In this document: positions 13,500 to 26,249 of the stretch, in pieces
Numbering within the stretch: the stretch's first letter is position 1
Layout of the letters: every line of letters begins with the position of its first letter
NCBI GenBank assembly: GCA_023362775.1
Contig: JALMGJ010000016.1
Location: 1,123,001-1,187,000 of the forward strand
Direction: 5' to 3'
Source of the DNA: Charina bottae
Lineage: Eukaryota > Chordata > Lepidosauria > Squamata > Charinaidae
Length of the DNA stretch: 64,000 nucleotides
Notes under the pieces: model-generated
What the model was told of the DNA's origin: nothing
What the model saw: only the letters and a program-made list of their open reading frames with translations
Database searches by the model: none
Made by a program: the position numbers and the translations under genes

Positions 13500-16126
13500 C
13501 AAAATCTACATACTAGATTGTTCAAGTATCCCTTGGAAGATTTTAGACATCCATGTATGGTAGCCCAAGATGTATTCCATATGTCAGCTTTCGCCTTACT
13601 AATTCAAATTAGAGGATCTATTTACTTAGTTTGATCTGAAGGTATTTATAAATTCCATTAAACTTAAATACATTTTGCCTTCAGAAGGATTTATATAAAT
13701 TAGATCATGAGGTTGTTACCTTTGTCTTACATTTCCCACTGACCTCCCCATTCCTTCTTTTTTTTCTTTCACTCATATTTATGTGCACTCACTGGATCCA
13801 CACATCTAATGATGGTAAACTCCATTATAGCCACTGAATACCTGCCCACACGGCCATCAATAGAATCATGGTTTATTTAATATACTATGCATTGGGGTGA
13901 TGCATAAAATCTTCATTTCTTTATTTATTGCTATTATCCCCTCCCAGCACATATTCTGTCTTACTTTTAAATCCTAATGGGATCAATCAAACAAAAACAA
14001 GACATTGGGCTGAAGCAGTGTTTACCACCGTGAGAGTAATCTTTTCCTAAGCATGAACGATATACAAATAATGAGTGAAATCTAATTTCCTACTAGTTTA
14101 TTGAAACTGTTGTTCATCACAAATAGCAAATTATGCTGCAGTAAAAATCCTGAAAAGGTAGGGAGATTATTAGACACAGTTGCAGTGTCACCAGAGGCTT
14201 TCAGTTGCAGGAAATCTTGATGTATCCCATTGTTGCTGTGGATAGGGAACTTACATTTCAAGGCAGTTGCTCTTTCTGAAATTGATACGTGATGGTAGGA
14301 AAAAATGTCAAGAAGCCTGGTGCTTTTACATCAGCTCATTGTCTGCTGAAGAGGCCGTAATTTTCTTGGAAGGAAACTGGCAGTTGGTTGTGTGTATTAT
14401 TTTGTTTTGTTTTACTCATTAACTCTGGGCAATGTCACTTCTCCTTGCTTTAGCTGAGTTACTGCATGTGTGGGGAAAGTACGAGGAAGGACAGATCTGC
14501 AAAAAGTCAAGACAGTACAGAAGCATCTTGGGTGGAATACTTGGGAAATGAAAAGGCTGGTCATCTGTAAGCATGCCACTTCTTTGTTCACTGCTCTGCC
14601 ATTGAGTTGCATGGATTTGACCAGGAACTCATTGATACTCAAGAAACTCCTTGGACTTTCCACATTTGTCCTATGCCCCTTTACATCATGTAACCCACCA
14701 TGGGCACTGAGATGTCATAGACACAAAAGATATAGGTTTATCTGCTTTTCTGGATGATTTTATAAATTCTACCTTCTGGAGAATGTGAGAATTCATTGTA
14801 GTTATGCAATGTTTTTGGGTTTCTACTCAGGCAACAATTACATTTACAACAATGACAACAACAACAATTACATTTTGAAAATAAAATACCTTTGGGGGAG
14901 AACTTGCTCTCATCTCTATAGTAGTTTCTTCCCCCAGGGGGAATGCTTATCTCTTTTGTCTGGATTGCTTAAGAACTTTGAAAATGAAATACTATTCTGG
15001 ATAAGAAATGAGCATAATATATATGCTCTACTATTAGCTTTAGAAAATCAAATACTGATTTGGAAAGGTAATACATTGCCTAGAACACAGAAGCAGATTT
15101 TGAAAATAAAATACTATGTTCTAAGAAAGGCCCTTGACTTCACTCCTGCACAACTAACCATGGAAACCCAGACTTATCCCACAGATCTCTCTACCCACTG
15201 CAGTAGTACAAATTAGCAGGGGCTGCGTGGAACAGTAAGATTAGAGGAATCCTGGTATTTACCAAGATCTGATTTTGTAATGGCACTGTGTTATGAAAAA
15301 ATGGATAATCTTTTTCAAATCAAAATTATTTGCAAGCAGTTCTGTGCCCTGATACATTTGTTTTGGGACACCAGGGTCTTTGTATGTATATTTATCTGTG
15401 ATTTTGGCATCAGACTTGTATAGCTATCCATCTGGAAAAAGAAGTTCATCCTATGACTCTGAAATCACTGGCTCATCTTAATGGCAAAAGAGTGATCTTT
15501 TGTGTTTGGGCTTCTTTTTCCTCTGAAGACATACAAGATGCACAAAACCTCATTTGCTCTGATATTCCCTTTTTCTTATTAACTTACTTTTCCAATCTCA
15601 ACATTTCATTTTGCTGGGGAAGTGATGCACAGGGAGAATTATATCTCTCAGTATAGCTCATTAAAGAGAGCTAACTATAAAGTGCATCATTTAGAATAAT
15701 GAGGTGGTCTCTTTTGACTTTGTTGATGGCTGTCAACCATCAGAATACTTTTTCTTAATAGGTATCTCCACTCTCTAATTAGGACTGTCATAATTTTACA
15801 TAGCATGTAGTGTATGGAGTGTTTGAAGTTGTCCCACTGCTTCAGCACACCAGGGTATTGATATTTTAACCTTTTACATTCCTTGAATTAATATTGTGCA
15901 TTTCACCCTGGCATTTTTTTTCAGAGAAGGCATTCTTTAATTAGAAATGCTCCTTTCTAACTTAGCAACCCACATACGAATGATGAGACTCTGTGTAATA
16001 ATTGTTACGGATCATCTGTGATGATTGGGCCAGATGATTCACTAGCATGTCTAAGAGAGTTAATCATGGCAAAGTTAAAAAAAGCAAAACATGCTCCAGG
16101 AACTCCAGTGCTGTGCACCATAGATG
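13500..16126. other. AT-rich DNA, repeated 17-bp-type motif
   Basis: No gene is supported. Between 14874 and 15120 a motif of the form gaaaatNaaatac occurs four times (near 14877, 14979, 15045 and 15102). An (ACA)n-like patch lies at 14834-14868. The rest shows nothing I recognise. Confidence 0.4.
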
Positions 16127-16358
16127 TTGTCTGACCATATTTCCTAGAGACGAAAACGGGACCCTAACGCGTGCTCGCGCATGCTGGCATGCAGGCATGG
16201 AGGCATGCGCACACGCAGGCAGGCATGCGCACACGCATGCACTCTAACTTTGGTTGAAAATGGGACAAAATGGACATTTTGTCCAGAACGATGGGACGGT
16301 TGGAAAATGTTAAAATAACAGGACTGTCCCATTCAAAACGGGACATATGGTCAGCCTA
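16127..16358. mobile_element. hAT-type MITE with 8-bp TSD
   Basis: Non-autonomous DNA transposon. Terminal inverted repeats read ctgaccatat at 16131-16140 and atatggtcag at 16345-16354; a longer match (TNGNCTGACCATAT) gives the outer limits. The flanks catagatg (16119-16126) and catagagg (16359-16366) form an 8-bp duplication with one mismatch, as expected for hAT. The interior has a GC-rich gcatgc-repeat patch (16170-16243) and a gggac-rich half. No transposase is encoded. Confidence 0.75.
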
Positions 16359-16359
16359 C

Positions 16360-17500
16360 ATAGAGGGCTCTTCATAGCTGGAGTGGGCAATCAGCAGTTA
16401 ATGGAATTAATATGGCCTTTCATGTGACCAAATTTCCTGCCCCTTCATCATCTTCAGAACGCATAGCCATTACATTCTGAGTATTTCTTGGTTACTGGGC
16501 ATTGAATGAAACAGGACCTTTCAGGAAATCAGCTTCTTCCAGCAAGACCAAAGACTATAAAGTCATCTCTAGATAAAGCTAATGAATCTAAGACTCCATA
16601 TTCTTTACAAAGAGGACTCTATGATTGCTGGGCCTTATGGGACTGAGGATTTACATAAAAGTAATATGACTACCACAACATCTATTCTGTGTTGTACCAG
16701 TACAAATATCAGTTGTTCATGTGCAGCCTACCTCAAAAATCTTGTTCGGATCTTCTGGAACTAGACAGTGGCCCCATTAAAGCCAATAAGTATTTTTAAA
16801 AATGTATATTTTTTGATATTTTATCTTTTTGTGGAATCAGGGGTGGTGGTGGAGGAGGAGGGGAGAATTAATAACTTGAACACCAGGCAATCCTGAATTC
16901 AAGGCAATCCTGAATTCAGAAGCATCTATAGAATCCAGCCTTTTGTCAAAATAACAAAAGCAGTTTTGTGATGCAAGCACTAGCCCTTTTGTATTTGTGT
17001 GTGAGACACCATGGCATCTGAACAAAGAGGTGGAGCTTGAGTTGCATTTGCATGAGACTCCTTTTGTCATTTTGACTGCCTCTCCTGTGGATGCCTCAGC
17101 CTGAAGTCTCCCTGGCATAAAAAGGGGCTGTGGCTACATTGGACCTAAAATGCCACAGCTCCATTTTGTTCCAAAGGCTATTGCCTTTAGAATAGGCCTT
17201 TAGAATTGCCTAGATGGCTATTGCCATCTAATATCTCTTAGATGGGCATCCCCCCGGGGAAACAATGTTAAATAAGTGCTCATTATAAAATGAAACTGTC
17301 AGAGACCAGTGGAAGAGATTAGTTGAAACTCATTTCATCCCTTTTAATGAAATTGGCCCCTCTCAGTAGTGCTTCTCCACTCATACATTCAAGAGTTAGT
17401 TATGTAAGATCTGAATATGATTGCCTGACATAGTATCTTAAGATAAAAGCCAATACAATTAAAAATAGGTCACCCTGTTATTTTTTAGACAGAAAATTCT
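16360..17500. other. no gene seen
   Basis: A 93-codon minus-strand frame (16837-17118) lies in sequence with a duplicated 17-bp stretch (caatcctgaattcaagg at 16888, then caatcctgaattcagaa at 16905). I see no domain or repeat family. Confidence 0.4.
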
Positions 17501-17566
17501 GGAAGGAAGGAAGGAAGGAAGGAAGGGAGGGAGGGAGGGAGGGAGGGAGGGAGGGAGGGAGGGAGG
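17501..17566 (+). repeat. (GGAA)n/(GGGA)n microsatellite
   Basis: Purine tract of GGAA units shading into GGGA units. A similar compound tract, in the opposite order, lies at 54218-54315 inside an old L2 element. Confidence 0.95.
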
Positions 17567-17989
17567 AAAAAATGTTTGAAGATTCAACATTTATTTTCCT
17601 TTTATTAGCAGCTAAAGAAAACAAATGTCTTCCAATGCTTTTCAACTCGGGCCATCATTTGCTAGAATGAAGGCAAAACGTAGTATTTTCCTTCAGGTTG
17701 AAAAGTCTTCATTCTCATCCTCTGATTTATATAGAGCAGAATCTCAAAATTAAAGTCCTGCATGCCAAAACCTATCTTGCATAAAGTACTGTAATATTAT
17801 TAAATTTCCCCTAAAGTAATATTGTGAGACAAAATTTAAGTCCATCCAAAGAACTGAATGGAAGGAAAAACAGACTATTGAAACTCAGAGTTTGGGAGAG
17901 GTATCTACAGATCCTTATGTTTTTACTAAGTTTTGCCTTTAAAAAAAATAAGACATGAACCTCAAGGTTCTGGCTTAGGCAAGGGAAGG

Positions 17990-18322
17990 GGCGTGGTGGC
18001 TCAGCGGGTAAGACGCCAGGCTTGTCGATCGGAAGATCGCAAGTTCTGAGGTTCGAATCCCTAGCCCTGCGTGCGGAGTGAGCTCCCGCACTAGCTCCAG
18101 CTCTTCCCAACCTAGCAATTTGAAAGCATGCAAATGCAAGTAGATTAATAGGTACCACTTCGGTGGGTAGGTAACAGCATTCCGCATGCGTCATGCGGCC
18201 ACATGACCGTGGAAGCGTCTTTGGACAACGCTGGCTCTTCGGTTAACAAACTGAGATGAGCACCGGCCCCTAGAGTCAGATATGACTGCACAAATGTGCG
18301 GGGGGAAACTTTACCTTTACCT
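17990..18322 (+). mobile_element. Full-length Sauria-type SINE, 15-bp TSD
   Basis: This is the best SINE copy in the window. The tRNA-like head has an A-box-like tggctcagcggg (17997-18008) and a B box ggttcgaatcc (18050-18060), the two internal pol III promoter elements. The conserved body follows, then a BovB-like tail (ctagagtcagatatgactg) and a ctttacctttacc terminus. A perfect 15-bp duplication, ttaggcaagggaagg, lies at 17975-17989 and 18323-18337, so it is a fairly young insertion. Confidence 0.94.
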
Positions 18323-18531
18323 TTAGGCAAGGGAAGGCTGAGAAAAGGGAGAAGAATCAGTTGCTTGAGGTGGGAGGAATTAATGTCATTCTTCCATTAC
18401 TCAGCCATGCATATCCCTTCCCCAATAGTAGCTTACTTTCCATTTGGGTATTGCTTGTTTCAAGGCAGATGCCATAGCTGTTTCACATTCAGCTGCTTTG
18501 AACAAAACATATAGGAAAGCCAACCGCAGTA

Positions 18532-18893
18532 CAGGTAGTCCTCACTTAGCAACCATAATTGGGACCAGCAAATCCATCACTAAGCACCACAGTTGCTAAA
18601 TGGAAAATCACATGACTGCAATGGGCTTATGACCTCTCTTCCAATTTGGTAGTTAAGCAATTCGTCATGGTCGTTAAGTGAAACATCATGTGACTGTGAC
18701 TTACAATCTTACTTCCATGTTCTGCATTAACTCTGCTTGTTGCAAGCCGGTTGCAAAGCACCCGAATGGCAACCACATGACTACAAGATGCTGCAATGGT
18801 CATAAATGTGAGAATTGGTCACAAAGCTTTTTTTACACCATCATAACTTCAAACGGTTGCTAAACAAGGCAGTCGGTAAGTGAGGACTACCTG
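18532..18893. mobile_element. Mariner/pogo-type MITE with TA TSD
   Basis: A 362-bp non-autonomous element. Inverted termini caggtagtcctcactta (18532) and taagtgaggactacctg (ending 18893) are flanked by TA at 18530-18531 and 18894-18895, the signature of Tc1/mariner-type insertion. The CAGG start recalls the pogo/Tigger branch. The interior repeats gttgctaa/ggtcgttaagtg words in both orientations, so it can fold on itself. A larger relative lies at 61982-62921. Confidence 0.85.
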
Positions 18894-18895
18894 TA

Positions 18896-20435
18896 GTTAT
18901 CTACTCTGGAGAATTACACACTTTTAGGTACAGTAAAGTGACCTTTGGGGACAATATGTATTGACTCAATTCAACTCCCCTTCCCCAGCTTAGTTTACCA
19001 CTTGAAATGCATCATGCCTAAGTAGGTAAAATTGTGCTTAAAGTAGTTAAACAATAAAACAGTTGGAATCATGACTAGCTTAAATCTGGTAGATTTCCAC
19101 TATTTTATTATATATCAAGTTTGAACAACTCAGATCTCCTGGACATGTGCTTAGGTCCGTACACATACAGACCGACACACCCAGACATATGCAAAATAAC
19201 ACAAAGCAATTTCTCACTTGAAGACTGAGATAGTGAAATGAAAATATGGATGCATAGTGAGGAAATCATTCTGTCTTTCAGATGGCCCAGTTCAAATCCT
19301 AGAGCCATGTTCCATGAAAGTAGAAATATCCTGTTTTCAGAGTTCTAATTATTTAGTAGAAATGATACTGAGGATACAAGTAATATTCACACACTAGGTT
19401 CAGCCTATGTAAATGAGGAGGTCACACACAAAAATGGCTTTAGAAATTCTGCGCATCTGGCATGGGGCATGGCAGATTGGGGGGGCACCTTCAAAAGCTC
19501 CTGTTGGTAAGTATTACACTCCTGATACTGTACATAGTCTGATCATTGCTAACTTTTATGTTAAAGAGAAAGCAATGTGAATCCTGTCTCATGCAAATGT
19601 GAGGGTATAAAGCTAAAAATGTCAGTTTGCGATAATAAATATTTCCAAGTTTCCTTAAGCTATGTTTTCTAATAAAAACAAATAAGCTGATTGAGATAAT
19701 TAACCATAACCTAATGCAGTGTTTGTGGTAACTTTTCCTTTGAATAAAGGAATTTTAATCATGCTGCAGGTGAAATTTCACCTGCTAGTATATGAATTTG
19801 TAGAATTATTGTTCATAAATTAATCACCTAATCACATTAATTATCATCATTATTATTATTATTGGCACCCAAAGGAGTGCTAATCTGATTCCATTCAGTG
19901 AATCTGGAAGCTGCACCATGGGGTAGTACAGCAAATTCTCAGTGTAATTTTTAAGATATGGGAAAATACACTGAAGTAAAAATGCAAATGCAATTAACCT
20001 TGAAAGCCTTACTAAAAATCCAGAGATAATTCTATTGACTCTAATCCCAAAAAGAGAATTCAATTACATTGTCTGGTCATCTACAGTGAGAAAAATGCAT
20101 TTGATAATCCATATGTAGATATAGGAATGTTACATTATAGGAAATTATATTGAAAAACCTGATTTAAAGTTTTTTGTCCCCAACAATAGTCAACATATGG
20201 ATGAAACTGCTGCAGGAAGTTGTCATGTGATGTGAGCTGAGGTATCATCAATCTGACAACATAGCTTGACCTTCTATTTTCATTTAACCCAGGGGAAGCA
20301 ACAAATATCCTGAATCAGTAATTTACACTTCACTTCACTTTTTTCTTTACTGTCATAGACCAAAACAGCAGTAGAAAATATGACAGCAGTTTAAAACATA
20401 GATAAAGAAGAAAATTGAAAGCAAATTTTAAAAAA

Positions 20436-20437
<2 letters not shown>
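18896..20437. other. AT-rich DNA, no gene seen
   Basis: Nothing recognised except a short (ATT)n run at 19835-19862. Confidence 0.4.
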
Positions 20438-20489
<52 letters not shown>

Positions 20490-20577
20490 TAGTAGTAGTA
20501 GTAGTAGAAGGAGGAGGAGGAGGAGGAGGAGGAGGAGGAGGAGGAGGAGGAGGAGGAGGAGGAGGAGGAGGAGGAGA
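20438..20577 (+). repeat. Compound (GAT)n-(AGT)n-(AGG)n microsatellite
   Basis: Three adjacent trinucleotide arrays: GAT units to about 20486, AGT units to about 20507, then AGG units to 20577. Apparent poly-Ser and poly-Pro frames on the minus strand across it are artefacts of the repeat. Confidence 0.97.
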
Positions 20578-20709
20578 GGGCGTGTTGCATTCTATAAACC
20601 AGTGTAGAATGGGAAATGATTTTCTTCTGACTGTGATTGCTATGGCACCAAAGCTGAGTACAACATCAAAAATGCAAAAATCAAAATCCGCAGTAACAGT
20701 CACAATAAC

Positions 20710-22980
20710 AAGAAATTAAAAATATTATGAAGAACAGATGATGATGATGATGTCATCTCACTCAGAAGACCATTGCCAAAATGAAATTTTAGCCCTATAA
20801 TTTTATAAATCTAATTCAAATGTTTGATCATGGCCATCATTTTTTTCTAAACCAGCATGCTCATTGAAGGTGGCATCCTTCTCAATTGTAGTGCCCATGG
20901 AGGTTTGTGTGGCACACTCATAACCAAGGCTATGAGAATCAGATCTAATTTGATTCAAATGGTTGTTTTATTTATCAAATAGATCCTATTTTGTTTAAAC
21001 ATTTGATGTGATTCCAAAACATTGATCTAGTTTGATTCAAACATTTTATTCAGTTCAAAAAAATGATTCAACCAGATTGGGATGCCTGGATCCATTCAGC
21101 TTTCAGTTCTAAACTGGATCTGATTTTATCTAGAATGATCTGGAACGTTAGAATGCTTATTCACATTAATTGTCCCAAATGGTCTTTCAAAGGGTTCATC
21201 CTGTCCTTTCTCCTTCAGATTCATAATGCGGGCAACACTTTCATAGAGAAATATAACTTAAAATATAAATAATAGAAAAGTTAATGAAGGCAACCAATGG
21301 GACAGAGAGATTATTTATTTGTTTAAATAGTTTTGTACCCCGTTCTGCAATTGAAGAGGTTAAAGTTAGGGTTAAAAAAGCATCTTAATAAACAATAATA
21401 GTGAAAAAAATCAAACCCAAGCAATCCTATAGAAATAATTAGCAGACATAGAGACAGAATGACAAATAAAGATTTACTGACAGTTATCAGACAATGACAA
21501 TTAGAAATGTAGAGAGAAATTAAGGAAGGAAGATATATTGATGTTCTTAATATATTTCTGTCATGTGAGTATGGAGAGTGCATGTTCATTTTGAGTGACT
21601 AATTTTAGCCTGTCCTATTTATTATCCATAGAGCTGTACATGGCCCTGTAAAAATCGAAACACAGAAATATTTGCAGGCTATTTCACTAGCTACTGTGTG
21701 TATATATAAATTTTAAAACACCTTGTAAACAAACAAACAAACAAACAAAAACATAGTTGGTAACCTAGATCCTGGGGTAAACAAGTTAACCTAGTTAACA
21801 AGGAGAGCCTATGGCCCTCCAGATTATGCTGACTAAGGCTGTTAGGCCTGCAACAATATTAGAAGGCCAATTTTGTTCACCATCTTTAGTGTAGTCTCTA
21901 TTCCATTGTGATAAGCATGGTTTAATCTGTAAGTAATAAACACCAGCTGTTGCTTGAACAGTATATATTCTGTAAAGATCTCCCCGGACCTGTTCAAAGA
22001 ACCAACAGCTGCAAATTGATTATTCCAGTTTCCTTGCTGTATTTTTTCATGCTGGACCTAAAATATCTGTTGGGTTTATAGAATACACTAAGCAAAGTAC
22101 TGCTTAATTCGAGTTATTTTCAAATCCGCCCCCTACCGCCAAACCCGCTTACCTTTTACATTTAGCAGATGTTCACAGAAAACAATTAGGCAAAAATCCA
22201 GAAGAATTAATTATAGCACAAATGCATTATAATTTTCTCTGAGTAATTATTGAAACAATTGCCTAATAATGAAGTTTCCACATTTCTTCTATCAGATGGT
22301 CAGAAAGTTAAACTACATCATATCATGGTTAATCAGCAACCTCCATAACCAAGGCATTCATAATTATCAATCTGTTAATTTACCTTAGAAGTTAGCAGAA
22401 TTGTAGTTGATATCCATATAGGATCAGAAGAGTTTGAAAATTATTGCCAGATCTGAAGATTTCTAAACATATGGAACAATAAACAGCTTCAGTGCCAATA
22501 TATATTAATCATATAATGTTGCCTTTAGTAGTAATACTGAAGTAGATTCACTCGTCTATTTCAGTATTGGCCATTGCAAAGTTTATGACAGGATTATCCT
22601 CTTTTTCCTTTTATCTGCAAATTTATTCAGTTTCAGCCAGAGATGGTAAAGTGATATACAATGAACATGTTCAGAAAATGCTGACTGACATTAAATATTT
22701 GATTTTTCCTTCATGGCCTCCACAGGGTGATCAAAATATGCAAGATGGTGGGTGGATTATCACAGTAGAAACCCCATCGCCTTTGAGCATGTGGCAATGC
22801 CTCTACAAAAGGTTTCAATCATGATGCTACACCCCCATGCCCCCCCTCCCGCAACCCAGAAAGCTGCTGCCAAGATTGGAAATCTCAAGGATAGGATCCC
22901 GGCCCTTGTGCATGTAATCTACTGAGTTAAGGTCTCCTGACACAAGTAGAACACTATTATTTTGATAATAATATGAAAAA
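20710..22980. other. AT-rich DNA, no gene seen
   Basis: This has a second short GAT run (20739-20753), tttgattcaaa words at 20940-21080 resembling those at 10.4-10.6 kb, and a (CAAA)n run at 21728-21752. An 85-codon frame at 22567-22824 shows no family resemblance. Confidence 0.4.
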
Positions 22981-22984
22981 AATG

Positions 22985-23179
22985 GGACGAAGGAAGTAAT
23001 AGTTCCTCCTGGGGGTGGTTAGCTTAGTAATATCCTCCTTTTAAGATCTCACCACCCTCTGGATTTTTTCTATTTATTATTATACTGTATTTTAAAATGT
23101 ATAAGTTTTAATTTTAATATTATTATTGTAAACCGCTCAGTCTACTGCTGTAGAGATGGGCGGTGATAAATTTGAATAA

Positions 23180-23214
<35 letters not shown>

Positions 23215-23217
23215 ATA
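22985..23217 (+). mobile_element. L2-group LINE 3' end with (AAAT)n tail
   Basis: It begins in the terminal coding/3' UTR region (agtaatagttcctcctgggggtgg). It keeps the degenerate hallmark gtaaaccgctcagtctactgctgtagagatgggcggtgataaattt and ends in an (AAAT)n run. Confidence 0.8.
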
Positions 23218-25909
23218 CCCAATTTTTCCAAGTTAGGCTTCTTCTGAGATTATCAGCCACACTTTGTTTGTGTATGGTCTTCTGCCCAGAAGCTTCAGAT
23301 GTAAATTTGGGCAGTTGTGACATATCTGATGAGATGCTTAGAGAATCTATAGATAAAATGCCTCATTTTATTTGCTTTCTCCCAATATGTAGCTTCCTTT
23401 CTCTCTTCCAGAAGTTTGGGATTCCAACTTTCACAACCCTTAATCTTTGGTCACACTAGTCCTTCTAGGGGAATTTGGTTGCCTATATTTGGCAATTTCA
23501 TTCAAAATAGGTAAAGGGAATGAAGGTATTTCATAAGGTTTGAGGCAAGTGAATTGATATTTCTTAACAGCTTTGGAGAATGGGTGGTGGTAGTGGTGAA
23601 AGAACATTGCTTACATTTTAAATTTATTAAGGAAGTGTGATGTGGAACTTTCAAAATAATGCATTTCTGCCCCCAAAGTCCTGTTGGTAATGTCCTAGTT
23701 TACGGTGGCTAATTTTCAACCAACAGTCCTTTGAGAAAAAACACTCAGTTCCATTACACTACTAAAATTAGAAGCTCAAGCTTCCAGTGGGATGCCGTAA
23801 TAATATCACATTAATTAACACAGCACTGTAGCACTATGGGATAGCATGACCTTTTTAGTAATGCTTTATTGATGTGACAAACTCTGTGGCAATATTGTTA
23901 TGCATCATAATGATGTTTTGATTTTACTCTTTATAAATATCCAGAAAAGCACTGTTTTTTAAAATATATAATTGGTGGCATTCATTAATAAATATAACCA
24001 ATCCTATGTGGTCTACCTTATTTAATATAATTTTAACCTCTGCTATCACCCTGAGAACTTTTGCTCAGTACCATCCAAATGTACTCCAAATTTTGCTTAG
24101 ACAAGATTCATCAGCAGCTATAAAGAAAGTTCATGTGGGTGAAACTCTCCAGAGAAATTTAGTTGAAGGTACTGTAATTCTTTAAAATTCCATTCACATC
24201 TCATTTGAGCTGAGTCCTTCAACTGTGAAACCTAAAACAAAATAAGACATATGAGATCTAGAACTCAGACACTGTCACTTTTATGTGTCAATGGATGCTA
24301 CAAGACAGATTTTCAGAACTTCCATCTGGGACATTGTAATGTGCAAGCAAGTGTGCTCATACATGTATATGTATACCTGGCCATCAGATTTTTACTCTGC
24401 ACTGCAAATCTACAGATGTTTGCCCTTCATGCATTCATAAAACACTTGTTAGCTTCTTGGAAAAGCACCAGAAAGAATGTGAGTCAAGCCTGCTTCAAAT
24501 GTTACCCCATATAAGGACTTATTTGATGGTCTTAGGTAAACTGTTGCCACTAACCCATAATATAAGCTAGGTATGCTGATTTGCCTTTTATTGGAAATTT
24601 TTAAATCTTTATAACTTCTCTGTATAAACTGCAGGGGAAAAAAAAGATGTTAGCACTTTATGTCAGATGTTTACTTACTAAAATGAAACTGTGTTTTGGT
24701 GTAACACAGTAAAAAGAAAAATATAGCTACAAGGGATCATAGTCTCATTTCTATGAGTACATAGTAATAACAGACAGCATCCAACAGTAATAACTAACAG
24801 ACATCATTTAAAAGGGAGGGTGAGTAAAAAAATAAAAAACACATTTCATTTGTTCTATCTTCCTCTCCTGAACAGTGCAGCTAATATTAACCTGTAACTA
24901 TTGCTTAAACTCATCATTTTTAAAATAGCTGTTTTACGGGTTATCAATAGTGAGGTACATCAGCTCTTGCAATAATACTACTACAACATGCATATAATAA
25001 TATGCATTATATGAACATATAGTAATGCTGCACTAATGTAACACATATAATCAGAAAGCTGTGACCTCCTCATGAACAAGATCTCAAATTGTTGGTGCTG
25101 GTGCTTATGCATGAATGTTAGACTCTTGTGATTTTTGTCATCCAGTCAATAAGTCACTAGAGTTTTAACAAATTATTGCTATTTTCTTTGTTGGCATTCT
25201 CCTGAATATACTTTCCATCATTCATAAGAAGCAGAGAACAAAAATAATAGGAACTCATTGTCATTGAAAATATTAAATACATTTAATCTGTCCCCTACTG
25301 TGTTCAACTTGTTCCACCTCATAAAAAATCCTTTTTTGAATAGGTTGAGTCCTTGGCATATTTAGTTCCCATTAGGATGAATTGTCTCTCTTTCTGGCAG
25401 TTTCTTTCATTATGTAAATGATGTGTGAAGGTGACATATAATGTATTAGACCAAAAATGTTCTCCCAATTGTTTTTTTATAGGAACTTGTAGACATAAAA
25501 TATCATCTGCTGGAGGGAACTGGTATACTGTAATTGATGATACTGGTAGATTGGTGTAGATCTATACAAGTTGTGGCTCATCTCATATTAACAGAAATGT
25601 CCTTCAATCAGCTTTATGTGACTCATTATTCATTACCCACTATTTTCCATTCATAGTAAGTATGGCTTCAGATACCATAAATTGCATCATTTACTCTGTT
25701 TCCCTAAATGATCTGAACATCTTATAGTACTGTATGTTCCTGTCTCAGCAAGTGGCATCTCTTGGCCAACTTTTTCCTGGAGTGGTTATTACTTGGATAG
25801 GAAATCTGGGAATATCAGAGCTGTAGGATAGATTAGTAAACTGAAAAAGAATCATGGAAGAAGGCAATGGTAAACCACATCTGTAACACTACCTAGCAAA
25901 CAGCAAGAC
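23218..25909. other. AT-rich DNA, no gene seen
   Basis: I see no repeat family or coding segment. At 25858-25880 a ggcaatggtaaaccac match suggests a small relic of the tRNA-SINE family found just downstream. Confidence 0.4.
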
Positions 25910-25918
25910 TCTGTCCAT

Positions 25919-26150
25919 GTTGTTGTTTTGTGTGCTTTTGAGTCAGTTTTTGACTCCTGGTGACTGCCTGGGCAAGTCCCTGCAGTTTTCTTGGCAAGGT
26001 TTCAGAATTGGTTGGCCATTGCCTCCTTCCCAGGGCTGAGAGAGAGTGACTGGCCCAAGGGCACCCATCAGGCTTTGTGCTTAAGGCAGGGCTAGAACTC
26101 ACAGTCTCCCAGTTTCTAGCCTGATGCCTTAAACACCACACCAAACTGGG
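25919..26150 (-). mobile_element. tRNA-SINE inserted in an older SINE
   Basis: Minus-strand SINE with a (CAA)n-type tail at the left (gttgttgttttgtgtgc) and the middle ttggccattgcctcc. The core agtgactggcccaagggcaccca and the tRNA-like head (gccttaaacaccacaccaaactggg) follow at the right. The flanks tctgtccat (25910-25918) and tctctccat (26151-26159) match at 8 of 9 positions, a plausible TSD. It abuts a second, headless copy in the same orientation. Confidence 0.75.
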
Positions 26151-26159
26151 TCTCTCCAT

Positions 26160-26245
26160 TGCCTGCTTCCTAGGCCTGAGAGAGAGTGACTGGCCCAAGG
26201 TCACCCAGCTGGCTTAGTACCTAAGGCAGGACTAGAACTCACAGT
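26160..26245 (-). mobile_element. Second tRNA-SINE copy, partial
   Basis: This repeats the core of its neighbour (cctgagagagagtgactggcccaaggtcacccagctggc... aggactagaactcacag) without tail or head. It is most simply the remnant of the older SINE into which the neighbour inserted. Confidence 0.7.
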
Positions 26246-26249
26246 TTCC

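Noticed and set aside
16047..16346. His/Ala/Cys-rich small frames
   Set aside because: Products of gcatgc/cacacg repeats inside the hAT MITE at 16127-16358.
17990..18070. Functional tRNA gene
   Set aside because: The A- and B-box-like sequence belongs to a SINE head: the acceptor stem does not close, and the SINE body and TSDs follow.
20330..20703. Poly-Ser/poly-Ile and poly-Pro frames on the minus strand
   Set aside because: Pure translation of the compound GAT/AGT/AGG microsatellite.
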